From JAGIBJ01 sp032119795 (GTDB lineage Bacteria > Actinomycetota > Thermoleophilia > Solirubrobacterales > Solirubrobacteraceae): DNA of 64,000 bases. Location of the stretch: the NCBI GenBank assembly GCA_032119795.1, contig JAUMFO010000008.1:62001-126000 (forward strand), in the 5' to 3' direction. The notes beneath the pieces are model-generated. The model did not search any database, was not told the DNA's origin, and worked only from the letters and a program-made list of their open reading frames with translations. The translations under genes were made by a program, and so were the position numbers. Shown piece by piece: positions 36,901 to 43,615 of the stretch; positions within the stretch are counted from its first letter, which is position 1, and each line of letters starts with the position of its first letter.

Positions 36901-39900
36901 CGATCTCGGTGGCGGCCGAGCAGGTGCCGGCCGTCGCGGCCGCCACGGAGCAGCGAGTCTTGCCGTCGATGTTCGCCAGCAGGCCAGCGGGCAGCGAGAT
37001 CGCGACCTTGGCGAGTTCGCGGTGGCCCGCGGGCACGTTGATCGTGGTGGTGAGGTTCGTGTCGGCGCCAGCGTTGAGGTTGCTCAGGGACACCGAACCC
37101 GTCGCGCCGAAGCTCGCGGCGACGCCGCAGTTGGCATCGATCGTCAGCGTCGCGTTGCGGGTGACGGCCGAGCCGCTCTGCGGGCTCAGCGACGCGCTGC
37201 CGGCCGGCGTGCCACAGGTGCGGGGCACCGAGATCGCTGGGGCGGTGCCGCCGCGCAGCGCGAGCTGGAAGGAGGTGAAGGCGACGGCTGGGGCGTTGTC
37301 GAAGGTGGCCGTCGTCTTGCCGGTGGCCTGGTCGACGTCGACCTTGCCGTCGAGCTTGACCCGTACGGCGCTCCCGAACGTCGGCGACTTCGCGTCGAGG
37401 TAGAGACCGGCGATGGCGCCAGAGGGCGTGGCGGAGGTGAGGTAGACGTCGCCGGTGAGCGTGCCGACCTGCGGCACGGCGATGGTCGCGTCACCGATGT
37501 CGCTGGCGGCCGGACACGTCGGATCGGCGAAGTCGGTCTTGCTGAACTGGGCGGCGCTGCAGCCCGTGAGGTTGCCCGCGCTGTTGATCGAGGACGAGAG
37601 CGAGACGCCGGTCGGCAGGTCGACGACGGCCGTCTTGAGCGCCGCGCCGCCGGCCGGGGCCGTGATCGTCGTGGTGAACGCGCTGGCACCGGCGGCTGCC
37701 TGCGGCGTGGCCGAGAAGGCGAGCGAGGGGTTGAAGGCGAGTGAGGCGCAGCCGGTCGCCTGGAAGGCCGCCGTCGGAGTGGCGGTGCTGCCGCCGACCG
37801 AGCGCAGCGTCGACGTGACGGGTGTCGAGGCGCACGTCACCGGGTTCGTCAGGAAGCCGGACTTGTTGATCTGTAGCTGCAGCGAGCGCAGGTGCAGTGC
37901 CACGCCTTTGGCGTCGGTCGGGACGTTCGCGACGACGTCGATGCCGTAGTCAGCGGGCCGGAGCTTCACGGAGGCGATCGTGATGACCTTGCCCAGATCG
38001 ACCGGTCCGACGACGGCGGGGAGTTCGACGGCAATGCCGACGACGTCGCCAGCCGACGGAGCATCGGTGAGGTAGAGGCTGCCGTTGAACGTGCCGGGGG
38101 TCGTGCCCTGGCCAGCGAGCGCGGTGACGTCACCGATCTTGGAGGCGACGGCGCAGGTACCGGCGTTCGCTGCGGCGATCGTGCAGCGCGTGGCGCCGGC
38201 GATGTTGGCAAGCAGGCCGGCAGGCAGGTTGAGCGTGATCCGGTCGAGAGCGCGGTGGCGCTCCGGGACGCCGACGGTGGTGGTCATCGTGGTGTTCGCA
38301 CCAGCGGCATACGACGAGAACGTCGTCGCGAAGGTCGGCGAGAAGCTCGAAGCATCCGAGCAGTTCACGTTGATCGTGAGCGTCGCGGTAGGCGAAGCGA
38401 CCGAGCCGCTGTGCGGCGTCATCGTGGAGGAGCCGGCCGGCGTGCCACACGTGCGCGGCATCGAGAGCACGGGGTTGGTGCCACCGCGCATCGTGAGCGA
38501 GAAGCTCGTGAAGTTGACGGGCGGGATGCCGTCGAAAGCGATCGTGGTGGCCCCGGTCGTGGCGTTGACGTCGAGCAGGCCTTCGAGCTTCACCCGGGCA
38601 CGGGTGCCGTAGTCGTCGGAGACGGCGTCGACCAGCACGCGGGCGGTGTGGCCGGAGACGGCGGTCCCGAGGTAGACGCTTCCGGCCAGACGGCCGATGC
38701 TCGGCGTCTGGATCACGACGGAGCCCACGTTGGAGCCCGCCGGGCAGGTCGGGGCAGCAAAGTCGGACTTGGTGAACTGCGCGTCGGAGCAGCCGGCCAG
38801 GTTGCCGTCGCTATTGGCCGACGGGGAGAGCGAGACGCCGTCGGGCAGGGTGACGGCGATCGTCTTCGGCGGCGACTGGAAGACCGACGCCGTCGACGCG
38901 GGCTGCGTCACCGTGGTGGTGAACGACGAGGCGCCGCCGGCCGAAGCGGGCGCCGCGGAGAAGGCAAGGGTCGGCGCGAACGCCATCGAGCCGCAGCCCG
39001 TGATCGTGATGGCCGAGCTGGCGCTTCTCGTCGTGCCCTGCGCGGAGCCGAACTGGCCTTCGACGGTGTTGCCGGTGCAGACGGGCGGGTTAAGGAGGAA
39101 GTTCGCTTTGTTGAACGTGAGCTGCAGCGACTGCTGATCGAGCTGAATCCCGCGGACGGCATCGGGGATGGTGGCGACCACGTCGACGCCGAAGTCGGGG
39201 CGCAGCACGAGCTTGGCCTGGATCGCGACGTTGCCGACGAAGATCGGGCCGACCTGCATCGGCACGTTGATGTAGAGGCCGGCGATCGAGCTCGCGTCGG
39301 GGGCGTCCGTGAGGTAGACGTTGCCGGTGAACGAGCCGGGGCCCGTCTGGCCGGCGACGGCAAGCACGGAGCCGACCTGGGTGCCCACGGCGCAGGTGTT
39401 GGCGGTGGCCTGGGCGATCGTGCACCGCGCCTGGCCACTCAGCATCGCGATCATGCCCGGCGGCAGCGAGACGGTCGTCGACGTGAGGGCCTCATCGCCC
39501 ACGGGGATCGCCAGGGTCGTCACGCCGGTCGTGGTGGCACCGGCGGTGTTCGGCGAGGTCGTCATCCCGATGGTCGGGTTGAACCGCCCGGCGCCACCGC
39601 AGTTGGTCGTCACGGTGTAGTTGCCGGAGCGGCTGACGGGCGTCGACGACGAGTAGCTCGTGAGGTCGGCGTCGCCGGGGTAGGTGCCGCAGAGACGCGG
39701 CTGACGCACGGCCTGCGAGGGCGAGGTGCGGAAGGTGAAGTTGAAGCTCTTGACGGGCTGGGCCGGGAGGTTGTCGAGGGTCGCCGTCATCTCTCCCGTC
39801 GTCGGGTTGACCTCCACCCGCGCCAGCAGCTTCACGCGGACGGCATCGGCGGCACCGCTTTGCTCGGCCACGAAGAAGAGGCGGATGATGTCGTTGGGGC

Positions 39901-41185
39901 CCGCTTGGGGCTGGGCGAGAAACACGTCGCCGTTGAGTGCGCCGACCAGCGGAGAGTCGAGCGTCACGTTGCCAACGTCTGACGCGGCGGGGCACGTGTC
40001 GGGCGTCAGCGCGTTCACGCTGAACTGCGCGTCGCTGCACACCGCGAGAGTGCCATCGGACTTCGTCGAGCCCGTCAGCGAGATGCCCGGCGGCATGTTC
40101 ACGACGGTCGTCTTGAACGGGGAGCCCACCTTCGCATCGGTGGCGTTGTAGGGCTGCGACACGTTCACGTTGAAGGCCGTTGCCGTGTGGCCGGCGGTGC
40201 CTGCCGGGCCGAACGTCAGCGCCGGGTTGTAGGGCGCACCCGCGCAGTTGGTCGGCGTGTAGGCCCGGTTGGCGGTGTGGACGGCGCCGGTGTAGCCGAC
40301 GCCGGCGTAGGCGCGCACGACGGTGGTGGCGGCGATGCACTCCGCGGGGTTGAACATGAAGCCGTTGCCGGAGGCGCCGCCGCCGACCCGGCCGTAGAGC
40401 GTCATCCGCATCCGCGACACGTCGACGTCGACGCCCATGCCAAAGAGGTCGGCCGTCGCCGTGTTCGGGACGTTGTTGACGAACGCCGTGATGCCGTAGC
40501 TGCTGGCGTCGCGGATGCGCATCGTGCCGACGATGAAGAGCGGCTGAGCGGCAGGGTCGTCGGCGACGATGCCGATGCGGGCCGCTTCGGTGCCCGTGGT
40601 GCCCAGGCGGTAGATGCCGCCCACGGCCGCCACGTCGATATTGATGAAGCCGATGGCGACGGCGTTGCCGTTCACCAGCACCTCACCGATCTGCGAGCTG
40701 GCGGCGCAATTGTCGGCGTTGAAGTTGGCGTCCGAGCAGATCGTCGCGTTCTGGACGGCGCCAAGCTGCCCCTTGGGGAGGTCGAACTGCACGGACCGCG
40801 GCGACTGACCGTCGTTGTCGGCTCCGAAGGTCGAGTCGATGACGTAGTTGCTGTAGGCCATCGCCGACGTGTCGGAGGGCGACGCCGTCGGCAGGGCAGC
40901 CGTCAGCGCCGCGTTTGCCGGGGAGGCCACACCCAGGACGACGGCAAGCGTCACCAGCAGCACCGTGGCTGCAGAGGAGAAGAGGCGTGGGAAGGGAGAG
41001 AGCAACCGGACCAACTCGCGAAAACGAACGGGGAACGAGCAGGCGGGGGCCTGCGATGTCCCATGAATCGGTGCCCTGATTGCGGATCTGAAGTTTGGAG
41101 CCGGTGTGTGAGCCGCGCCTAGTTGGGCGTAAATCCCGAGATCCCAGGGTGTTGGAACCGGTTGACCAGTGCCAATCCGCGCCAA
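27944..41185 (-). CDS. Giant secreted repeat protein (about 4,400 residues)
   Basis: A single uninterrupted frame of 13.2 kb. A signal-like segment (FPRLFSSAATVLLVTLAVVLGVASPANA) lies about 65-90 residues from the TTG at 41185, so TTG 41014 just before it may be the true start. The mature chain is about ten units of roughly 400 residues. Each has blocks such as PAGLLANIxGxxRCTIAAAxAGTCA, GPVDLGK, DYGIDVxADVPT, KxGFLxNPxTCxS and LRGGxxPxxSxPRTCGTP, with regularly spaced Cys that could form disulfides. The last 140 residues are Lys-rich (KKTSKKKKAK) and Ig-like. No LPxTG or membrane anchor is seen. A surface or matrix adhesin is likely; function unknown. Confidence 0.9.
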   Translation of the reverse strand: MARIGTGQPVPTPWDLGIYAQLGAAHTPAPNFRSAIRAPIHGTSQAPACSFPVRFRELVRLLSPFPRLFSSAATVLLVTLAVVLGVASPANAALTAALPTASPSDTSAMAYSNYVIDSTFGADNDGQSPRSVQFDLPKGQLGAVQNATICSDANFNADNCAASSQIGEVLVNGNAVAIGFINIDVAAVGGIYRLGTTGTEAARIGIVADDPAAQPLFIVGTMRIRDASSYGITAFVNNVPNTATADLFGMGVDVDVSRMRMTLYGRVGGGASGNGFMFNPAECIAATTVVRAYAGVGYTGAVHTANRAYTPTNCAGAPYNPALTFGPAGTAGHTATAFNVNVSQPYNATDAKVGSPFKTTVVNMPPGISLTGSTKSDGTLAVCSDAQFSVNALTPDTCPAASDVGNVTLDSPLVGALNGDVFLAQPQAGPNDIIRLFFVAEQSGAADAVRVKLLARVEVNPTTGEMTATLDNLPAQPVKSFNFTFRTSPSQAVRQPRLCGTYPGDADLTSYSSSTPVSRSGNYTVTTNCGGAGRFNPTIGMTTSPNTAGATTTGVTTLAIPVGDEALTSTTVSLPPGMIAMLSGQARCTIAQATANTCAVGTQVGSVLAVAGQTGPGSFTGNVYLTDAPDASSIAGLYINVPMQVGPIFVGNVAIQAKLVLRPDFGVDVVATIPDAVRGIQLDQQSLQLTFNKANFLLNPPVCTGNTVEGQFGSAQGTTRSASSAITITGCGSMAFAPTLAFSAAPASAGGASSFTTTVTQPASTASVFQSPPKTIAVTLPDGVSLSPSANSDGNLAGCSDAQFTKSDFAAPTCPAGSNVGSVVIQTPSIGRLAGSVYLGTAVSGHTARVLVDAVSDDYGTRARVKLEGLLDVNATTGATTIAFDGIPPVNFTSFSLTMRGGTNPVLSMPRTCGTPAGSSTMTPHSGSVASPTATLTINVNCSDASSFSPTFATTFSSYAAGANTTMTTTVGVPERHRALDRITLNLPAGLLANIAGATRCTIAAANAGTCAVASKIGDVTALAGQGTTPGTFNGSLYLTDAPSAGDVVGIAVELPAVVGPVDLGKVITIASVKLRPADYGIDVVANVPTDAKGVALHLRSLQLQINKSGFLTNPVTCASTPVTSTLRSVGGSTATPTAAFQATGCASLAFNPSLAFSATPQAAAGASAFTTTITAPAGGAALKTAVVDLPTGVSLSSSINSAGNLTGCSAAQFSKTDFADPTCPAASDIGDATIAVPQVGTLTGDVYLTSATPSGAIAGLYLDAKSPTFGSAVRVKLDGKVDVDQATGKTTATFDNAPAVAFTSFQLALRGGTAPAISVPRTCGTPAGSASLSPQSGSAVTRNATLTIDANCGVAASFGATGSVSLSNLNAGADTNLTTTINVPAGHRELAKVAISLPAGLLANIDGKTRCSVAAATAGTCSAATEIGTVAAQAGQGTTPGAFNGGKAYLVDAPSAGDIVGIGLSIPVVVGPVDLGKVNVIASVKVRSDYGIDITADVPTTVKGIPMYLRQLQIVVNKSGLLFNPSTCGSKTSTLALTSASYAGASSNASDSSSQTITNCAGLAFNPTVAFSAAPASAGGSSAFTTRITLPSSPAQSALKDATVTLPDGVSLSPSLNSDGNLVGCTDAQFNQAAPFAAPTCPAASDIGSVAIQTASIGAINGDAYLASTAPGHVARIFIYADSVTYPGTRVKFSGVVDSNAGTGVATATFTGAPEVPFTEFAITFRGGTTPAISMPRTCGTPQGSASLTGHAGNPAVSRTANLTVDQNCADSTSFAPTLTNVISPTKASANSTLTTTINVPERHRALDRITLNLPAGLLANVAGAPRCTIAAASAGTCAIGTKIGTVAARAGQGTVPGTFNGNLYLTDAPTPATDVVGIAVELPAVVGPVDLGKIVTIAAVKLRPADYGIDVVADVPTSIQGIPLHLRQLTLTVDKSGFLTNPATCAAGTTNSTLRSVGGSTATPSVPFTATSCNTLGFNPAVSFSASPAQASGASAFTTRITAPASTAGNEQGALKKAVVDLPTGVSLSSSINSAGNLVGCSAAQFAQSAFTDPTCPAASDIGDATIDVPQVGTLSGDIYLATTAPSGAIAGLYLDASSAAFGDSVRVKLDGKVDVDPATGKTTATFDNAPAIAFTNFQLTLRGGTNPATSMPRTCGTPTGTATITPQTGSTVTRTGTLTIDQNCASAGNFAATGAVSLSTTAAGQDTNLTTTVNVPAGGRELGKVEISLPAGLLANIEGKTRCTVAAAQAGTCAAGAEIGTISATAGQGTTPGTFGGGKVYLVDAPSASDIVGLGLSIPVVVGPVDLGKVNVVASVKLRSDYGIDITADVPTDVKGIPMYLRSLQILVNKPNLLFNPSTCGVKTSTLTMTSASYGGSTTTAPASTTNTTIDSCGALAFNPSLEFSATPAKAGGSGAFTTKITLPSSPAQSALKTATVQLPSGLSLSPSIDSGGNLTGCTAAQLDQATPSVAPTCPAASKIGTTTIQTASVGAMTGDVYLAASAPGHLAGVYVYAGSASFPGARVKMTGVVDVDENTGLTWAVFGDAPEVPFTEFAITFRGGDNPALSLPRVCGSPQGSATLTSHAGGAPVGRSGTLTIDQNCGAAGFTPTSTTVTTSPTTAAAATSMLTTITLPEGQQELSRVRLSLPAGLIAKIDGRQRCSVAAATAGTCAAGSKIGTLTAKAGQGATPATFSGGTVYLTDAPGAGDLVGLAIELPVKVGSVGGNAIVDLGKLTAVGGISLRTDYGIDIDMAVPTKIKGIPTYLRQIALNINEPGFMVNPATCTGNAYSGTLNAVQGGSAPISGSLSVTGCAGASFNPSVAFSAAPARPAASSAFTTTISVPADHSPVKTAAVTLPAGVSLSASANAGGDLVGCTAGQFDAASWADPTCGAGSKIGTVSIQTPSVGAITGDAYLAATTPNGTIASLYLDAQSTAFGAKARIKVTGTVAVDAGTGATVATFDNLPGVAFTSFALTLRGGASPVVSLPRTCGSFAGSALLTPHAGSASTKNASLVLDQACPAAGQFGPQVDFDLSPNGAGDAGKLTTTITVPGGDQELSKVRIDMPEGLTAKLKDALRCTIANAQLDNCAANTEIGTVVAKVGVDGASYSQSGKVYLTEGRAGNVAGMAIILPAVVGPIDLGKVITVADIQLKSPDLALQITADVPTSVKGVRLDLRELKLNITKDDFLVNPSSCGTLPGTAAFTGKDGATAADTASITVPAGTCATQNFDPQISFDAGNPKPGESSDFTTSVAVTDQPGPESPFKAVNVRLPEGMSLSASAGARGDLDGCTDAEFKQDDLAAASSCPAGSEIGTVRFETGELAGDLDGKVYLAPATNGNLARIFLETTSSTIANLTVRLIGRVEVNETTGATDAIFDEIPAIPVTRFTVKLRGGDAPTLALPRLCGTAQGTGTFVPVSGTATQTRNAGLALSTDCPDANAFSPTVTLDRSTQAAGRSMTFTTTVDVPAKQQELSSLRMVLPAGLLGNISQIPACSFTDAKAGTCAASSKVGDVTAQAGVASAPFALEGAAYLVKGDSNSIARLAIVLPAKVGPVDLGDVITIAELKLRADYGLTITADDVPTKVKGVRVDLHKLELAINKPGFMVNPVSCTPAQGTTTMGSAQGGTQQRQQDFFTTGCDQLKLDASLGFDASPASPLTASAVTTKINASAPSGDALDAMKNIRVTLPEQTSLSASAGAKGDLAECTAGEFKASDIDVDAACPAGSKVGNVGISSPMIGDLTGDVFLGAKTDGHFAGIFLQAKAAEYPSLRVKIAGSLDVDETTGRMIATFQDLPQVQVSAINLQLRGGDAPVLSLPRTCGTFGADVNVLRHGGAASDATGNLVLDQDCPDVNAFAPKLDLSVSPTQAGASTALNTKITVPARHQELRNLDLAMPNGLLGRLTVAPKCSLDAARANACSDASQVGSASAKVGVATAPYGVSGKVFLTDGFDGSIAGLMFALPAKVGPIDLGTVVTLAQIKLVGSDLQMRITANDIPTRVKGIPLSISELSINVDKPGMVLNATSCSAQQAKASFGSAQGGSASSDAGYQASGCESLNWQPSLKVGFSGPPAEMKAKGHPTLTTVIQQAEGQGNMKSAVVTLPVGVATDLTNVNKRSCANPETAIAGGCPESSKLGAGEIVTSALPEPVDATLYIVKIPNVTLPGVAIHVRDQIAFDIIGTTKLDKAGRLVASFDNLPDTPISKMTLVFNGGSTGVLQLGKEICGVKGLATDGTLGSHHGASKNLSVPVDCNGTSFGGNTPTDPNVKSLASATFRPEGSSSALTFALSNPNGISKLVLKMPKGAIFTKKAYKMTKLTLTGAKAKTNIVNGERRMAISIKPTVAGEKVTKVKFKLPNKAIRINYKIRRVLADKKTSKKKKAKLLAKLLSPSITVLDGTGTATDVKLKVAVSAK

Positions 41186-41232
41186 ACACTGGCGTTCTGT
41201 ACAGAGTGGACGCTCGTCACGTTTCGGGCCGT

Positions 41233-41262
41233 GCGTCTAGGAGGGACACTCGTTCTAGACGC
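41233..41262. terminator. Short inverted repeat after the cupin gene
   Basis: Arms 41233-41240 (gcgtctag) and 41255-41262 (ctagacgc) flank a 14-nt loop. The element lies about 20 bp past the cupin stop and 50 bp upstream of the giant gene. It could end the toxin-cupin transcript, or be an operator for the giant gene. The evidence is weak. Confidence 0.35.
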
Positions 41263-41281
41263 AGGTATGAGTCCGCGCCGG

Positions 41282-41782
41282 TTAGCCGCCCTGCGGCGGC
41301 CAGTCCAGCTGGATCGGCTCCAGGAGCCCACCAGACCAACCGGAGTAGGCCACCTCGGTCGATTCGGTGGATTCCGGCGATGACGCGCCGTACTTGGCGG
41401 CCAGCTCGCTCTCGGGGTAGTAGCTCCGCATCTCCGGGTGCCGCGCGCCCATCATGAGAATCGCGCAGGGCCCCTCCCCCGCGCCGACGAACGTGTGCGG
41501 CACGCCCGGCGGCACATGCAGAAAGTCCCAGGCCACCAGCTCGCGCTCGGTGCCACCGAGAATCGCCTTGCACTGCCCGCTGAGCACGAGAAAGTGCTCT
41601 TCGCTGTTTTCCGCATGAAAGATCGTGCTCGCCTGCCCAGGCTCCAGGACCCGCAGGTTGACCCCGACCTCCTGGAACGGAAACTCAGGGCGCTCGAAAC
41701 GCGTCCACGTGCCTGCGACCGGATGCCTCACGGTCGGCGCGTCCGCCACGTTGACGACGTACCACTGCGGCGGCGTGCTCAT
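41282..41782 (-). CDS. Cupin-domain protein
   Basis: ATG 41782 (STPPQWYVV) overlaps the PIN toxin stop by 4 nt and yields 166 residues. The conserved cupin barrel runs from VNLRVLEPGQASTIFHAENSEEHFLVLSGQCKAIL to WDFLHVPPGVPHTFVGAGEGPCAILMMGAR. The metal-ligand motifs are H-x-EN-x-EEHF and PPGVPHTF. Cupins of this simple type bind a metal and a small ligand, but without a catalytic pattern the substrate cannot be guessed. The tail (ELAAKYGASSPEST) contacts no known domain. Coupling to a toxin gene is unusual. Confidence 0.85.
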   Translation of the reverse strand: MSTPPQWYVVNVADAPTVRHPVAGTWTRFERPEFPFQEVGVNLRVLEPGQASTIFHAENSEEHFLVLSGQCKAILGGTERELVAWDFLHVPPGVPHTFVGAGEGPCAILMMGARHPEMRSYYPESELAAKYGASSPESTESTEVAYSGWSGGLLEPIQLDWPPQGG

Positions 41783-42228
41783 AGGGTTCCTCGTGGCGCA
41801 ATCCACTCACTGCGAAAATCCAGGCTGGTGTGAGTGGCAATGATGTCGAAGTCGTGGTCGTAGTGGAGCACGCCAGCGCCGATCGCAGCTGCCGCAGCGG
41901 CCACAATGAGATCGACGATCTTGACGCGGTGGGAAACCTGCCGGTCCTGCGCGAGCTCCGCCTGCGCCGCCAATGCTTGGCCGAGCAAACCGTGCGACGA
42001 GACCTGTTCAAACCCGTTGAGATCGGCAGCAATCTCCTCGTAGTCGCGCTGCGACCGAGCGGAGTACAGCGCCTCGAGCCGAAACGGCTCGCAGATCAGG
42101 ATTTCTTCCGCGCGGACCGCCGCCTCCCACCGGCCTTGACCACCGTTCGGAAGCTGCCCACCGATGACCCGCGCCCATGCTGAGTTGTCGAGGACGAGCC
42201 GGTAACCAAACCCGACCGACTCAGCCAT
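41779..42228 (-). CDS. PIN-domain ribonuclease toxin (VapC-like)
   Basis: ATG 42228 gives 149 residues. The PIN acidic residues are in place: LVLDNSAW near the start, EILICEPFRLEAL, KIVDLIVAAAA and HYDHDFDIIA near the end. VapC toxins cleave tRNA or rRNA and are neutralised by a small partner, here the protein encoded just upstream whose end overlaps this start by 8 nt. The 3' end overlaps the cupin ATG. The active site appears intact, so a functional toxin is expected. Confidence 0.88.
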   Translation of the reverse strand: MAESVGFGYRLVLDNSAWARVIGGQLPNGGQGRWEAAVRAEEILICEPFRLEALYSARSQRDYEEIAADLNGFEQVSSHGLLGQALAAQAELAQDRQVSHRVKIVDLIVAAAAAAIGAGVLHYDHDFDIIATHTSLDFRSEWIAPRGTL

Positions 42229-42499
42229 GCGCCCAGCCGCGCTCGCGAGCCTCTCGCAGAGCGTCAACGTCGATTCCCTCGCCGGTGCGACTCCGGGCCA
42301 AGAAGCGTTCTCGCGCGGCCTCACGATCAGCCTCACGGCGCTGCTCTTCATCGAGCAACTTCAGTTTCGCTTCACCGCCTAGCCGGACCAGCTCAGCAAG
42401 ATCCAACCGGGAGCCGGGCGATCGCTCGCGCAGCTGATCCAAGACCGTTGCAAGGGCGTCGGTCTCGGTCACCGTGTGTCGCGGGCGCTTCGTAGGCAC
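42221..42499 (-). CDS. Antitoxin partner of the PIN toxin (VapB-like)
   Basis: The 92-residue charged protein has a helical N-terminal part (VTETDALATVLDQLRERSPGSRLDLAELVRLGGEAKLKLL) and an Arg/Glu-rich C-terminal half (RREADREAARERFLARSRTGEGIDVDALREARERGWAHG). Such a tail typically wraps the toxin active site. There is no recognisable AbrB or ribbon-helix-helix motif beyond the N-terminal charged helix. Position and overlap with the toxin gene support the role. A promoter and autoregulatory operator should lie in the 57 bp before it. Confidence 0.78.
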   Translation of the reverse strand: MPTKRPRHTVTETDALATVLDQLRERSPGSRLDLAELVRLGGEAKLKLLDEEQRREADREAARERFLARSRTGEGIDVDALREARERGWAHG

Positions 42500-42556
42500 G
42501 GACGCAGTGTAACACCGGGTGCAGCACCCGAATGGGGGCTGTTGACCTGTCAGACC

Positions 42557-43615
42557 TCAGTCCGCCGCGCCGGCCGGCACGGCTCCGTCTGGCTCAGGTG
42601 CCAGGTCGGACGCCGCCCGTGGACTTGCGTCGTCACGGGTGCCTCCGGCGATATCGGCGGCGGAGGTCTCGAAGGGGTGGTGGCATGCGGCGCTGGAGCC
42701 GTCGGCGTAGCGCCAGAGCGGCGGCTGCGTGGTCTTGCAGACCTCGGTGGCGCGCGGGCAGCGCGGGTGAAAGTGGCAGCCGGCCGGTGGGTCGATCGGG
42801 GAAGGCAGCTCACCAGACAGTGCGACGCGTGCACGGCCGCGGCGGGTCGGGTCGGCGATCGGAACCGCCGCCAGCAGCGCCCGCGTATACGGGTGCCGGG
42901 AGCGCTCGAAGATCGTCGACGTCTCCCCCGTCTCCACGATCCGACCGAGATACATCACGGCCACGCGGTCGGCGACCTGCCGCACGACCGACAAGTCATG
43001 CGCGACGAAGAGCTGCGCGAGCCCGAGCTTGCGCTGCAGATCGACGAGCAGGTTCACCAGCTGCGCCTGGACGGAGACGTCGAGCGCACTGACGGGCTCG
43101 TCGGCCACGAGCAGATCTGGATTGGTCGCCAACGCACGCGCCACGCCGACGCGTTGGCGCTGCCCGCCGGAGAGTTCGTGCGGGTAGCGGCTCATGTGGT
43201 CCTCGCCGAGCCCGACCTGCTCGAGCGCCTGCAGCGCCTGGTGGCGTCGCTCGCCCTTCGGGACCCCGCGGGCCTGGAGGGCGTCACCGACGATCGTTTC
43301 GATTCGACGACGGGGATTCAGCGAACCAAATGGATCCTGGAACACCATCTGCATCCGTGTGCGCTGGGGCCGAAGCTCGCGCTCGGAGATCGACGTGATG
43401 TCCTGCCCGTCGAGGGTGATCGTGCCGCCGGTGGGGTCGATCAGCCGCATCGCTGTGCGGGCCAGGGTCGACTTGCCACAGCCGGACTCGCCGACCAGTC
43501 CGAGCGTCTCGCCGCGGTCGATGTGCAGGGTGACGTCGTCGACCGCGCGCAGCTTCCCGCCTTTGACGTCGAACTGCTGCTCGACGTGCTCGAGGGCCAG
43601 GAGGTGCTCAGTCAT
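42557..43615 (-). CDS. oppF: Oligopeptide/dipeptide ABC transporter ATP-binding protein (OppF type)
   Basis: The 352-residue ATPase has Walker A GESGCGKST, MQMVFQDPFGSLNPRRR, LSGGQRQRV and LLVADEPVSALD. The C-terminal peptide-transport extension has the Cys pattern CHFHPRCPRATEVC. A 40-residue Asp/Ala-rich tail follows. Start 43615 overlaps the oppD stop by 8 nt. It is the last gene of the five-gene operon that runs from the binding protein at 48401. Confidence 0.94.
   Translation of the reverse strand: MTEHLLALEHVEQQFDVKGGKLRAVDDVTLHIDRGETLGLVGESGCGKSTLARTAMRLIDPTGGTITLDGQDITSISERELRPQRTRMQMVFQDPFGSLNPRRRIETIVGDALQARGVPKGERRHQALQALEQVGLGEDHMSRYPHELSGGQRQRVGVARALATNPDLLVADEPVSALDVSVQAQLVNLLVDLQRKLGLAQLFVAHDLSVVRQVADRVAVMYLGRIVETGETSTIFERSRHPYTRALLAAVPIADPTRRGRARVALSGELPSPIDPPAGCHFHPRCPRATEVCKTTQPPLWRYADGSSAACHHPFETSAADIAGGTRDDASPRAASDLAPEPDGAVPAGAAD

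Noticed and set aside
27944..41185. Several antisense open frames of 200-780 codons on the plus strand (for example 29918-32185, 35405-37744, 37892-39982)
   Set aside because: They run opposite a well-formed repeat gene. High GC and third-position bias leave few stops on the opposite strand, and their Arg/Asp/Gly-rich translations have no domain.
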